From the NCBI GenBank assembly GCA_963663945.1, contig OY760687.1, positions 3,844,001-3,908,000 of the forward strand: a stretch of DNA of 64,000 bases, written 5' to 3'. The DNA comes from Bin87 sp963663945. Its GTDB lineage: Bacteria; Chloroflexota; Dehalococcoidia; Lucifugimonadales; UBA3495. How positions within the stretch are numbered: the stretch's first letter is position 1; each line of letters starts with the position of its first letter. The notes beneath the pieces were generated by a model. It was given only the letters and a program-made list of their open reading frames with translations, searched no databases and was not told the origin of the DNA. Shown one piece after another: positions 44,018-53,060 of this stretch. The position numbers and the translations under genes were made by a program.

Positions 44018-45508
44018 TCAGGTGTTCACCTGCGGCATGCGGCGCGGCACGGCCGGCACGCCCTGGAGGCTGGACAGGTCCATGGACGGCAGGTCCACCT
44101 CGACCAGATCGTGGACGCCGTTGGCCAGTTCGTTGTAGCCGTCGAACCAGGCGGCCAACTGCCGGCGCCACGACTCCAGGCCGCCGCTGGCGTGGAGTTC
44201 GAAAGCGGCCTCCCGTCCGTCCAGACCGGACGACACCTGGTCCCAGGCCAGCTGCAGCAGCGCGGCCCGTTGCATGGCGGTGTAGCCGCCGCCGCCGAAG
44301 GCGTCCTCCAGCTCGGCGGCCATCGCGGGGTCGACGAAGTCGGTGTCGGCCGGCGCGTTGATCAGCGAGGAACCGGGCAGGCCGCGCAGGATTTCGCCCA
44401 TGCGTTGGCGGACCTTGAGTGTGTTGACGCCGGCGGCGGCAACATGGATCTGGTTTGCCAGGGGATGCCCGCTGACCGACGTTTCCTGATCCAGTTCGGC
44501 CGCCCTCATGCAGGTGCGGGAGGTCTGGACGTTGACGGCCATCTCGACCAACTGCTCGATGGTCTGCGGGTTGTCCTTGAGGCCCATGATTTCGGCCAGG
44601 GCCAGACCGATGCCGAGGCTCAGTTCCGCCTTGGCCAGCCAGCCGTAGCTGTGGTGCCAGAGCATCCAGCACACCAGCGACTGTTTCCGGTTGCGGTCGG
44701 GGGCTTCCCCGGTGAACACGCGGTTGCGGGGGATGAAAACGTCCTCCATCCAAACCATTGAGTCCAGCTCGTCAAACCGGCCGCTGAGCGGCGACATGAA
44801 CAGGTTCTTGTGCCGGGCAGCGGCGCGGCGCGACACCACCCGCAGGCCGGGCGCGTTCACAGGCACGATGAACCAGAGGTGCCGACCGCTGCCCGCCGGC
44901 ATGTCGTTCCGGGTGGAGACCAGCAGGTCCTCCGCGAAGGGCGTGCTGGTGTGCATCTGGATCTTGCCGCTCACGACGATGCCGTCGGCGGTTTCGCTGA
45001 CCAGCTTGAGCGCCGCCCGCTCGCTCTCATCGGGACGGAGACGGGTGCCGATGAGCGGCCCGCCGCCGGCGTAGGTGACGAACCTGCCGCTGTCGGACAC
45101 ATACTCCAGGTACTCTTCCGCCTTGGCAATGTCCTCGGAGGAGTTGTCCAGCCGCTTCATCACATTCTGCAAGCCCAGGGAGATCAGCTCGCCGTAACCG
45201 GGGGTGTGGGTCATGTTCCCGCCGGTGATGAAGTGGACGGCGCTGATTTCCTTTCCAAGGCGCATCAGATCGTCGGGCGTCTGCGGCGGGGTCATTGCGA
45301 CCGAACGCCGCTGGCCGTTGGCGTCGGGCGGGGTCAGCAGGATGTCCTGCCAGTCGGGGTCGAAGTGGCGGTCATACCAGGCCACGTACTCATCCACCAT
45401 GGCGGCCGTGGCCGGGTGGGTGGTGACATCCTCCACGCGCCCTTCGCCCAGCACCCAGACGTCGCGCCCGTCGCGCAGGCTCTCTTTGTAATCAGCCCCT
45501 GTCCGCAT
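44018..45508 (-). CDS. 4-hydroxyphenylacetate 3-monooxygenase oxygenase-like (HpaB family)
   Basis: 496 residues, full length for HpaB-type FADH2-dependent oxygenases with an acyl-CoA dehydrogenase fold. Recognisable are the N-terminal MRTGADYKESLRDGRDVWVLG, the central DGIVVSGKIQMHTSTPFAEDLLV, and DSMVWMEDVFIPRNRVF. GGGAGAAGG before the ATG. It hydroxylates phenolic rings using reduced flavin from a partner reductase (HpaC), which is not seen here. Members also include 4-hydroxybutyryl-CoA dehydratase, but the [4Fe-4S] cysteine pattern of that enzyme is not obvious. Confidence 0.92.
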   Translation of the reverse strand: MRTGADYKESLRDGRDVWVLGEGRVEDVTTHPATAAMVDEYVAWYDRHFDPDWQDILLTPPDANGQRRSVAMTPPQTPDDLMRLGKEISAVHFITGGNMTHTPGYGELISLGLQNVMKRLDNSSEDIAKAEEYLEYVSDSGRFVTYAGGGPLIGTRLRPDESERAALKLVSETADGIVVSGKIQMHTSTPFAEDLLVSTRNDMPAGSGRHLWFIVPVNAPGLRVVSRRAAARHKNLFMSPLSGRFDELDSMVWMEDVFIPRNRVFTGEAPDRNRKQSLVCWMLWHHSYGWLAKAELSLGIGLALAEIMGLKDNPQTIEQLVEMAVNVQTSRTCMRAAELDQETSVSGHPLANQIHVAAAGVNTLKVRQRMGEILRGLPGSSLINAPADTDFVDPAMAAELEDAFGGGGYTAMQRAALLQLAWDQVSSGLDGREAAFELHASGGLESWRRQLAAWFDGYNELANGVHDLVEVDLPSMDLSSLQGVPAVPRRMPQVNT

Positions 45509-45600
45509 GTCTAACCTTCTCCCGATGGCGCAAATCCGATCAGGGCGGAAGCCGCTGATCGTCGCGACTGTTCTTTGTTTGCGGCCTGCTGTAGATCGAC

Positions 45601-46065
45601 CTACACGAATTGCGCTTCAACCCAACCTTGGTCGAACGGCGTCCAGAAGTTTGACGTCAGCTTCAGGTTCTTGAACATCCAGACACCGTCGACCCGGACG
45701 TACTCCTCGTCGTATCTGGCCGAGCCCCAGACTGCCCGATCGCCGTCCGCATAGGTGCACGGCTGGAACAGGTACCAGATGCCCGTGGCGGTATCTCCAT
45801 TCACCTCGATGATGGGGTTCATCACCATGTGAACGGCGAAAGGCAGCCGGTTGGGCGCGTTGACGAAGAACTCGCGGATGCCATCGCGCCCTTCGGCCTT
45901 GCCCCGCATCCCGCCGTCCCAGACTGCGTCTTCCACGAAGAGGCTAGCGATTGCGTCGGCGTCGTAGTTGTCGTCGCAATAGGCGCAGTAGCGGGCCTTG
46001 AGGCGCTTGATCTCCTCAACGTCCTCCAGGGCGCGCAGCCGGCGTTCGATGTCTTCCAGGCTCAT
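45601..46065 (-). CDS. NTF2/SnoaL-like protein
   Basis: 154 residues with GGAGG before the ATG. An N-terminal helix (IERRLRALEDVEEIKRLKARY) leads to the alpha+beta cone: DADAIASLFVEDAVWDGG, GRDGIREFF, then VNGDTATGIWYLF. Such proteins are often small dehydratases, isomerases or hydroxylase partners. It lies upstream of the HpaB gene on the same strand, 92 bases apart. Confidence 0.9.
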   Translation of the reverse strand: MSLEDIERRLRALEDVEEIKRLKARYCAYCDDNYDADAIASLFVEDAVWDGGMRGKAEGRDGIREFFVNAPNRLPFAVHMVMNPIIEVNGDTATGIWYLFQPCTYADGDRAVWGSARYDEEYVRVDGVWMFKNLKLTSNFWTPFDQGWVEAQFV

Positions 46066-46138
46066 GGCCTATGTTCCTCCGTCAATGTGCGCATCGGACT
46101 CACACGCACCTGCTGGCACGACTGAATCAAGCAATTTG

Positions 46139-46228
46139 CATGGATACACAGGATAGACGGGATGAGGCGATATACGTCATGGCGGTCACAATTAATCAAC
46201 TCAATCCCGATCATCCTGTCCATCCATG
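46139..46228. repeat. Separate inverted repeat (CATGGATACACAGGAT type)
   Basis: CATGGATACACAGGATAGAC at the left pairs imperfectly with the right arm ending CATCCTGTCCATCCATG. It has the same design as the GTCAGAATCAGG hairpins (GGAT/ATCC-rich arms) but a different sequence. Located between the NTF2-like and VOC genes. Confidence 0.65.
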
Positions 46229-46241
46229 CGAGTTGCATCAC

Positions 46242-46679
46242 CTAACCGCTGGCGAGTTCTTCAAAGGATGGCTCGGGCATTCCCGCCGTCCAGGTGGGGT
46301 CGCGCAGTTCCAGCCGGTTGCCGCTGGGGTCGAAGAAATACAGCTCGCGGCCGGTGAAGAAGCCCTGTCCCCGGTAGGTCAGGTGGTCGATCCGGATGCC
46401 CCGTTGGCGGAACACCCTGCACGCCTCGTTGAAGATCTCCGGCGACACGGTGAACGAGTGGTGCGCGCCGCCGTTGTCGGCCAGTGATCCGTCCATAGCG
46501 CTGGAGCGCTCGCACAGCAGGATGTTATGGTCGCCGACGTTGAAACACGACATAACGCTGTTGCCCAGCCGGCCCTTGGGCTCGAGGCCCAGCAGCTCTC
46601 CGTAAAACTCCTCGGCTTCATTCAGGTCGTTCACCGGGATGGACCAGTGGGTAACGCCTTCGATTTTCAAGACTGCCAT
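46242..46679 (-). CDS. VOC family protein (glyoxalase/dioxygenase fold)
   Basis: 145 residues from the ATG at 46679, which has AGGAGG 6-7 bases upstream; the longer frame to 47114 runs through a repeat and is rejected. GVTHWSIPVNDLNEAEEFYGELLG with the first metal His, HHSFTV in the middle, and GRELYFFDPSGNRLELRDP with the final Glu are typical VOC ligands. It may be a ring-cleavage dioxygenase-like, glyoxalase-like or isomerase enzyme of the neighbouring cluster. Confidence 0.9.
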   Translation of the reverse strand: MAVLKIEGVTHWSIPVNDLNEAEEFYGELLGLEPKGRLGNSVMSCFNVGDHNILLCERSSAMDGSLADNGGAHHSFTVSPEIFNEACRVFRQRGIRIDHLTYRGQGFFTGRELYFFDPSGNRLELRDPTWTAGMPEPSFEELASG

Positions 46680-47037
46680 GTAGCCTCCTGTAGCACGTGC
46701 AACGCGCGGCTCGACGTTCGGCTCGGTATTGGCCGCCATTATAGGCACAAGAATCGTCGACGGTACCCCTTTTGCGTAAGTGGAATGCGGATACGCCCTG
46801 GCAACCCGCCAAACGTCCTCACGCGTACCCATTTTGTCATCGCGAGGATCGGAGCGACGTGGCGATCTCGTTCCCGCAGCAGCACTCCTTGCCCCAACGA
46901 GATTGCCGCGCTTCGCTCGCAATGACAGTCCCAGTGAAACTGGGTACGCGTGAGGGCAAACGTCCTTCCGCGCAGGGCCAGCGCACGAATTGAACGTGTT
47001 AGTATCGGACGCATCGACAGCACCGAGGGGGAACGAT
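46680..47037. other. Intergenic region between divergent VOC and amidohydrolase genes
   Basis: Largely filled by the GTCATTGCGAG element at 46819-46953. No gene is supported in the rest. Confidence 0.5.
46819..46953. repeat. Inverted-repeat element, GTCATTGCGAGCGAAGC family (copy 3, reverse orientation)
   Basis: Bounded by TCACGCGTACCC and its complement, with inner arms TGTCATCGCGAG and GCTCGCAATGAC. It matches the copy at 27014-27148 in reverse orientation, with the same total length of 135 bases. Confidence 0.9.
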
Positions 47038-48054
47038 ATGGCACTGAAAGGCGAAGACTGGCTGGCGCAAACCGTCGAGGAGACGCTGGAGCCGGACCTG
47101 CCGATCTGCGACACGCACCACCACTTCTGGGTATCGCGCCCGGAGCCGCCGGCGTACCAGCGATACCTCCTGCCCGAGTTGGCCGCCGACGTGGGCAGCG
47201 GTCACAACGTCCGCTCCACGGTGTTCATCGAGGTGCGCTGCGAGTACCGCCAGGATGGGCCCGAAGCGATGAGGCCCGTGGGCGAGGTGGAATATATCGA
47301 GACCATCGCTGACGAGGCGGCCACCGGCAGCCACGGGCCCACCAAAGCCGCCGCCGCCATCATGGGGCACGCCGACCTGAAGCTGGGCGACGCCGTGCGT
47401 CCGGTGCTGGAAGCGATGGTGGCCGCCAGTCCAGGCAGGTTCCGCGGTGTCCGCCACTCGACGGGGTGGGACGCCAGCCCGGAGTTGGTGCAGCGCGACA
47501 TACGGGGCGCCCTGTCCACGGAGGGCTACCGCGCCGGCGCCCGGGTCATGGCCGATATGGGCCTGGTCCTGGAGAACTCCCTGTACCACCCGCAGCTGCC
47601 GGAACTTGCGGAATTTGCCCGGGCCGTTCCCGACCTGACCATCGTCCTGAACCATATCGGTGGGCTGGTGCGCGTCGGTCCCTACGCCAATCGAGATGAC
47701 GAGGTGCTGCCGGAGTGGCGTCGCGGCGTGGCGGAGGTGGCCCAGTGTCCCAACGTGGTCATCAAGCTGGGCGGCGTCGGACAGGTCCGCTACGGATACA
47801 ACTGGGACGGCAGGGAGACGCCCGTCGGCTCCGAGGAACTGGCCGGGACGCTGGGGCCGCTGATGAACTACTGCATCGAGCAGTTCGGCCCGGACCGCTG
47901 CATGTTCGAGAGCAACTTCCCGGTGGACAAGCCGTCATATTCCTACAACGTGCTGTACAACGCCTTCAAGCGGCTGTCAGCCGGCTACTCGGCCACGGAG
48001 CGCGCGGCGTTGTTCCATGACACGGCCATGCGGGTGTACAAGATCAGCAACTGA
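47038..48054 (+). CDS. COG3618-type metal-dependent amidohydrolase, paralogue
   Basis: 338 residues from the ATG at 47038, with a G-rich ribosome site. Motifs are CDTHHHFWV at 25-33, ILNHIGG and CMFESNFPVDK. Closely similar along its whole length to the protein at 14533-15549 (shared YQRYLL, GHNVRSTVF and YNAFKRLS), same length, so a recent duplication. The first copy is coupled to a GMC oxidoreductase; this one is not, and ends 15 bases before the convergent MBL-fold gene. Confidence 0.93.
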   Translation: MALKGEDWLAQTVEETLEPDLPICDTHHHFWVSRPEPPAYQRYLLPELAADVGSGHNVRSTVFIEVRCEYRQDGPEAMRPVGEVEYIETIADEAATGSHGPTKAAAAIMGHADLKLGDAVRPVLEAMVAASPGRFRGVRHSTGWDASPELVQRDIRGALSTEGYRAGARVMADMGLVLENSLYHPQLPELAEFARAVPDLTIVLNHIGGLVRVGPYANRDDEVLPEWRRGVAEVAQCPNVVIKLGGVGQVRYGYNWDGRETPVGSEELAGTLGPLMNYCIEQFGPDRCMFESNFPVDKPSYSYNVLYNAFKRLSAGYSATERAALFHDTAMRVYKISN

Positions 48055-48069
48055 CCGCGCCGCCGGACG

Positions 48070-48930
48070 CTACAGCGTAATCCGCATCAGCTCCTCGGAG
48101 AACACGATCTCCCCGTCGTAGATGCGGCTGATGTCGCCGATGCCCTGCTCCATGGGGCCGTGGCCGGACAGGTGCGGGCCGATGTGCACCAGCACCAGCT
48201 TCTTCACGCCGGCGGCCTGAGCCATGCGCGCCGCGCCGGTGGTTCCGCACTGGCCGCCGGCCTCGCCGTTGCTGTCCATCACCGCCTGGTCGTCCCAGCA
48301 CATGCAGAGCATCATGTCGGCGTCCCGGGCCAGCTCGGTGACGGTGTCGCAGGGCTGAGTGTCGCCGGTGAAGATCACGCTCCCGTCGGGCGTGTCCACC
48401 CGGTAGGCCAGGGAGTCGAGGTAGGGCTGCACGTGCTCGGCCGGCGCGGCCGTCACCTCCCAGTCCGGCCCGCTGAAAACCTTGCCCGGGCCCACGTCCG
48501 TTGCCGATACCGACGGCGCGGGTCGGGGCAGGGTGCCGCCGCGATTGACGAACACCGCCTGGCTCAGCGGGTGGTTCACCCGGGCCTTCCAGTCATGGGA
48601 GAACAGGCCGTTTTCGCCGATGATGCCCTCGGTGATCTTCTCCGTGAGGTCAGGTCCGAACACCTGCAACTGGTTCTCCTTGCCGATGCTCTGGTCCCAG
48701 CGGCACAGCAGGAAGCAGGGGTAGTCGATGTCGTGGTCGAAGTGGTGATGGGTGAAGAAGAGGTGGTCCACCTGGGTGGGGAACAGGCCAGCCTTGACCA
48801 GCTTGTGCGTGGTGGCCGGCCCGCAGTCGAACATGATGTGCTGGTCGCCCAGCTTGAGCACGTGGGAACTCCCGAAGCGCGTCGGTGTCGGCGTCGGCGT
48901 TCCGGCGCCCAGGGTGTAGATCTCAGCCAT
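48070..48930 (-). CDS. MBL-fold metallo-hydrolase (RNase Z/arylsulfatase-like)
   Basis: 286 residues with AGTGAGGAC before the ATG. Metal motif THHHFDHD (HxHxDH) at about residues 60-67, a further His in PAEHVQ, the Asp in FTGDTQPC, and the C-terminal LVHIGPH. The N-terminus LGAGTPTPTPTRFGSS resembles the RNase Z/ElaC and AtsA branch. Substrate unknown; probably a small-molecule ester or phosphodiester rather than tRNA. Confidence 0.9.
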   Translation of the reverse strand: MAEIYTLGAGTPTPTPTRFGSSHVLKLGDQHIMFDCGPATTHKLVKAGLFPTQVDHLFFTHHHFDHDIDYPCFLLCRWDQSIGKENQLQVFGPDLTEKITEGIIGENGLFSHDWKARVNHPLSQAVFVNRGGTLPRPAPSVSATDVGPGKVFSGPDWEVTAAPAEHVQPYLDSLAYRVDTPDGSVIFTGDTQPCDTVTELARDADMMLCMCWDDQAVMDSNGEAGGQCGTTGAARMAQAAGVKKLVLVHIGPHLSGHGPMEQGIGDISRIYDGEIVFSEELMRITL

Positions 48931-49070
48931 GGTTTGTCCTCACTGATTGCGTGCTGGTTAACTCGCCCAACCGATGCCGCTGCCAGGGACGTTCGCGCGT
49001 TGTGATGTCCGGCCTCACGCCGGCGGGGTCGTCCGTTGATCCTACCACCGTGGGCGGAGGCCGGCCCTTG

Positions 49071-49076
49071 TATAAT
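49071..49076 (+). promoter_or_regulatory. Candidate -10 box of the dipeptidase gene
   Basis: A perfect TATAAT lies 45 bases before the dipeptidase ATG; no convincing -35 at the expected distance. Confidence 0.3.
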
Positions 49077-49120
49077 CCGGCCAGATATGTTCCCGAGATT
49101 GCCCCGAACGGAGTTGCATC

Positions 49121-50242
49121 ATGACGCCAGGCCGTTTTCATTTCGTCAGCCAGGTGGGGCGCGTGCCCTCCATGACCGTGCCGCTGGACGCGCAGCAGGA
49201 ACTCCGGTTCCAGAGGCTGATGGAGGAGGCGGTCATGATCGACCTCCATCAGCATCCCATGGTGCTGCCCGAGGACTTCAGCCAGTACTGGGAGTACCTG
49301 CGCAGCGACCGCTACCTCTGGGGCTACGAGGCGGTGCGGGCCGGCGGATTCACCGCCGTCGGCACGGCCAACGTCTTTCGCGGCATGGTGCACACCAACG
49401 AGATGTCCTTCATCCGCTTCTCCGACCTGCTGGAGGAGGTCAGCATGATGATCTCGGACATCTCGCAGAATGACGATGTGCTGCAGGTCAGCAGCGCGGA
49501 CGAGATCGAGACGGCCAAGGCGCAGGGCAAGGTGGGATTCTTCCCCACGGTGGAGCACCTGGCCATCGGCAACGAGCTGAACCTGGTGGACGTGCTCTAC
49601 AACGCGGGGGTGCGCCTGGCCGGCCTGACCTACAGCCGCAAGGCCTACATCGGCGACGGCATCTTCGAGCGCAACGACGGCGGGCTCAGCGACTTCGGGC
49701 TGGAGGTGGTCCAGCGCATGAACGAGCTGGGCATGGTCGTCGACGTGTCCCATGCCTCATTCCGCACCGCCATGGACGCCATCGAGGCGTCGGAAGCTCC
49801 GGTCACCTTCAGCCACGACGGTTCCTACACCCTGGCCAGCCACAGCTTCCAGGCTCGCCGGCTGCGCAAGGACGAGGAACTGCTGGCCTGCGCCCGCAAG
49901 GGTGGCGTCATCGGCATCACCGCCGTGGCCAACCGGCTCAGCAACGATCCGGAGCAGAACATCGAGTGCGTGCTGGACCATTACGACTACATGGTCAACC
50001 TGGTGGGAATCGACCACGTGGCCATCGGCACCGACACCAGCATCGGCGACTCGGTGGGCGTGGGCGAGGCGGTGATGGGTAGGCCTGGCCCCACGCCGGC
50101 GCGCTACGTGGACGGCCTCGAATCTCCTGCCGACGGCAAGAACATCATCCGCGGCCTGATCGCGCGGGGGTATTCGGATGAGGACGTTAGGAAGATCGCC
50201 GGCGGGAACGCGCTGGCGCTGTTCCGGCGGGTGATGGGGTGA
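49121..50242 (+). CDS. Membrane dipeptidase family protein (peptidase M19)
   Basis: 373 residues. Renal-dipeptidase TIM barrel with IDLHQHPM at residues 40-47 (usually HxD, here HxH), a bridging Glu in PTVEHL, and His residues in DVSHAS and TFSHDGSY. A region IDHVAIGTDTS carries the last Asp, and the end is IAGGNALALFRRV. The family cleaves dipeptides and beta-lactams. The HxD to HxH change suggests altered metal binding. No signal peptide is seen, so it may be cytoplasmic. Confidence 0.9.
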   Translation: MTPGRFHFVSQVGRVPSMTVPLDAQQELRFQRLMEEAVMIDLHQHPMVLPEDFSQYWEYLRSDRYLWGYEAVRAGGFTAVGTANVFRGMVHTNEMSFIRFSDLLEEVSMMISDISQNDDVLQVSSADEIETAKAQGKVGFFPTVEHLAIGNELNLVDVLYNAGVRLAGLTYSRKAYIGDGIFERNDGGLSDFGLEVVQRMNELGMVVDVSHASFRTAMDAIEASEAPVTFSHDGSYTLASHSFQARRLRKDEELLACARKGGVIGITAVANRLSNDPEQNIECVLDHYDYMVNLVGIDHVAIGTDTSIGDSVGVGEAVMGRPGPTPARYVDGLESPADGKNIIRGLIARGYSDEDVRKIAGGNALALFRRVMG

Positions 50243-50456
50243 GGGTTGGTTGTCTCACGACAATACGTCCGGTGGCTTGCTTGCTGGATGAGAACGGTTC
50301 TCACTAGCTCATTGTTAGGTTGGATGCCAGAGGAACCGCATAGTAATCGCGAGAATTGGTCCGGCTGAGGTTCTCGAAGAATGAACGGTTCGGACTACGT
50401 TTCACCTCCATTTGCTTGCCCTCGAGTTCGGCTCGCATAGTCGGGTAATGTAGACG

Positions 50457-50978
50457 TCATAAACCACGACCTGCCAAGGCCCTTGCAGATAACGTTGCGA
50501 ACGAAGCTCGGCTAATACGATGGCACTCCTCAATCAACAAATTCGTATACTCAAACGTCCAGGCGTCAGAGAAATCTTTATCGCTGAGGGCCTCAAGCAA
50601 TACAGTTGAGCTTGCTGTTCTGCCCTTGAGACGTTCGGCAGGAACCACCAGCCATCGCGGCGTAGGGAAGCTGACGGCCAGAGCAAAGTATCCAACAGTG
50701 CCGGACGAACCAATCAGAGAGGCAAAATCGTCGTCGGTCAATTGTCGTGGTCGTGAACCGACCACTTCCGCTTCGACTTCAAATCGAATCTCCTCCGAGC
50801 CTCTGATCGCGATGATGTCTGGATGACCTGTGCGGTTGATTTCTTTCACCGGGCATCTGAGCCGCAATAGCACATGGGCGGCGAGTGCCTGCACTTTGTA
50901 CCCGAATTCGCCAGAGGACATAGCCGAGCGAAGGGTTTCAATGCAGTCCGAGGCTTGGCATACCGTTAGATTAGCCAT
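50457..50978 (-). CDS. Unknown protein, possible PD-(D/E)xK-like nuclease, last gene of the SMC-like operon
   Basis: 173 residues. Not recognised as a named family. GHPDIIAIRG followed by IRFEVEAEVV (Pro53, Asp54, Glu67, Glu69) has the spacing of a restriction-type nuclease core, with Glu where Lys is usual. An N-terminal helix containing ALAAHVLLRL would precede it, as in many such folds. Its start codon overlaps the end of the ATPase gene by 8 bases, implying translational coupling. GC content is low like its partners. A role as effector or accessory of the ATPase is inferred from context. Confidence 0.6.
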   Translation of the reverse strand: MANLTVCQASDCIETLRSAMSSGEFGYKVQALAAHVLLRLRCPVKEINRTGHPDIIAIRGSEEIRFEVEAEVVGSRPRQLTDDDFASLIGSSGTVGYFALAVSFPTPRWLVVPAERLKGRTASSTVLLEALSDKDFSDAWTFEYTNLLIEECHRISRASFATLSARALAGRGL

Positions 50979-53055
50979 ACTTCACGTTCAAGTTGGGTCC
51001 TCCAACTGGTGACCATCCGGTTGGTTCAATGATAACGTAGCTCTCTAAATCAAACACGGCCGGTATCATCTCTTGGAAGCGCTCTGTTTCTTGTGAAGCA
51101 ACAATCAACTGCACGTTCTGCCCAAGTTCTTGCAGGCTCTCCAAAAGGATCCTCGTGTGTTCTGTATCTAGGGCCCGTGTGGGGTCGTCGAGCATTACCA
51201 AATAAACCTCGGTGGGAGCATCATCTGTCTGGCCAAACGCAAAATACGGCACCAACTTCAACGCGCTCTCTGCCTGACCGTTCAATACCCCGGTCGGGTC
51301 TTCCCTACTGCTCGGGTCTTGGCTGCTAGCGACTCGTAGTTCCAAATTCGGAAGAGTGGCCTCGGAAATGGTCAACCGATCATACCAAGGATGCTGTGTA
51401 AGGGCACTAAAGGATCGGGAAAGAATATCCGATACTCTAGGAATTTCCTGTGCGAGTCTTTCACTTAATTGAGCGTCCACTACTCCGCGAATTGTGCGAA
51501 CTGATTCCCCAAACGCAACCAGAGAGTTGTATGCCTCAATAACTCGTTGCAACTCTGTTCTATTTGATTGAAGGTTGCTGAGGCGCGTCTGGATACGGTG
51601 AAATCGCCCCTCTTCTTTGAGCCTGTTCAATTCAGCTTGTTCAGATGCAGCCCATGTTTCCTGGTCTTCCAGTTGAGCGGCAATCACGGATTCCTTCTTG
51701 TAATAGACTTCTATCAAGTGGTCAATGTCGTTTGTCGCGTCTAGAGTATTCTTGTCTTCATCACTGACCAAGCTCGTCACAATAACCGCTTTGTCCGTTA
51801 GTAGGCGCAAATGCTCCTCTTGACCGTTAAGCAGATTTTCCAATTCTTCACATTCATGAAGCTGAGATTCGAGCCTTGTTACTTTAGAATTTATTGGATC
51901 GGCAGACTGATTTGCCGCGCTCTTGAGGGCTGACTCCAACGTCTGCTTGTCATGGTGCGCATCACAGATGGGACAAGGAAAGTTTTCGGACGCGTCTCGA
52001 TCAATCAGATCGATGGCGTCTCGCACAATCCGTCCTTTTATAGATTCGGTAGTGGCCTCATGCTTGGCTGCCGCAAGGTTTTCGCGCAGATCAACAGACG
52101 TGACTCCGGCAAACTGGGTTTCCATTTTGGCTTGAGTATTTTGGATCATAGACCTTTGCGTCACAATCTGCGCCTGAATATCCCGAACGTTTGCAAGGCG
52201 TTCCCGCGCGACAGCCAATTCGATTTTTTCTTCCTCGAGAGTGCCTGCGTTTTGATCGAGTCTTTCCCGGAGGGTTTGTTCAGCAACTTCGATCAGGGCG
52301 TCCAATGACAATCCTTGAAAATTGCTTGCAAGGGGATTACCTGTAACCCCTTCGATGAAACGGTGTGCTTTTTGTTCGGATGAGGCAATTGATGGTGTGC
52401 GTCCACCGGGCCAAGGTGGAGCGTTCTGGATATGATTTCTACGGGTCTGCTCTTCTAATATTTGACCGTCTAAGGCCTTGCGTGAATCCGCGAGTTGTTC
52501 ATCTAATTCGTGCTCTACTCCTGTTTGATCCTCTAGGAAGTCTCGAATATTACTCAATAGAGCTTGTGGATGAGTCAGTCCGAGATAATTGAAGACGGTC
52601 CTTTCAAAAGGTTCAAGGTCCTCCGGTTGCTTGCTAAGCGGGGCTGATTGGGGGGCAAAAATGATGTGCGTGCCTTCTCCGGCGTCCACAGAGTCAAGCA
52701 GAGGCATTATCTCTCGTATGCGGTGAATTTTCCCGTTTTGATCGGTTAGAGTGGCTTCGCTCGTACTGCCTGTCCCTAGGTTTAATTCGCGGCGAAGGGT
52801 CCAGAGTTGACCGTCGCGCATCAGCTTCACCGTAACGATACAATCGCCAGAATAATGCTGATTTTTTACGATCTCATTGCGTCGGAACGCTGAACCAAAT
52901 AGACCCCAGCGGACAGCTTCCACGATGCTAGACTTCCCATTCCCATTTCCCCCAAGCAGGAAGACATGACGACCCTTGAAATCGACGCTCTGCGAGGACG
53001 CAAAACCCTTGAATCCTTCAATCTCAACGTCTTGGACAGTGAACCCTCTTGCCAT
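50971..53055 (-). CDS. SMC/Rad50-like ATPase with zinc hook
   Basis: 694 residues. N-terminal ATPase half with FKGF and the Walker A GGNGNGKSS at 35-43. A coiled coil over about 170-350 runs into a CPIC zinc hook (Cys361, Cys364) almost exactly in the middle, followed by a return coiled coil to about 520. The C-terminal ATPase half has a degenerate signature LNGQAESAL and Walker B VYLVMLDDPTRALD. This is the architecture of Rad50, and of the SMC-like ATPases of Lamassu and ABC-three-component defence systems. GC is clearly lower than in flanking genes. Five bases separate it from the small upstream gene. Confidence 0.93.
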   Translation of the reverse strand: MARGFTVQDVEIEGFKGFASSQSVDFKGRHVFLLGGNGNGKSSIVEAVRWGLFGSAFRRNEIVKNQHYSGDCIVTVKLMRDGQLWTLRRELNLGTGSTSEATLTDQNGKIHRIREIMPLLDSVDAGEGTHIIFAPQSAPLSKQPEDLEPFERTVFNYLGLTHPQALLSNIRDFLEDQTGVEHELDEQLADSRKALDGQILEEQTRRNHIQNAPPWPGGRTPSIASSEQKAHRFIEGVTGNPLASNFQGLSLDALIEVAEQTLRERLDQNAGTLEEEKIELAVARERLANVRDIQAQIVTQRSMIQNTQAKMETQFAGVTSVDLRENLAAAKHEATTESIKGRIVRDAIDLIDRDASENFPCPICDAHHDKQTLESALKSAANQSADPINSKVTRLESQLHECEELENLLNGQEEHLRLLTDKAVIVTSLVSDEDKNTLDATNDIDHLIEVYYKKESVIAAQLEDQETWAASEQAELNRLKEEGRFHRIQTRLSNLQSNRTELQRVIEAYNSLVAFGESVRTIRGVVDAQLSERLAQEIPRVSDILSRSFSALTQHPWYDRLTISEATLPNLELRVASSQDPSSREDPTGVLNGQAESALKLVPYFAFGQTDDAPTEVYLVMLDDPTRALDTEHTRILLESLQELGQNVQLIVASQETERFQEMIPAVFDLESYVIIEPTGWSPVGGPNLNVKYG

Positions 53056-53060
53056 TGATC

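Noticed and set aside
46680..47114. Extension of the VOC gene through the repeat
   Set aside because: The ATG at 46679 has an AGGAGG site and begins the conserved domain; the upstream part is repeat sequence.
50289..50303. Palindrome TGAGAACGGTTCTCA as an island attachment site
   Set aside because: No matching copy was found at the other edge of the low-GC island, so an att site is not supported.
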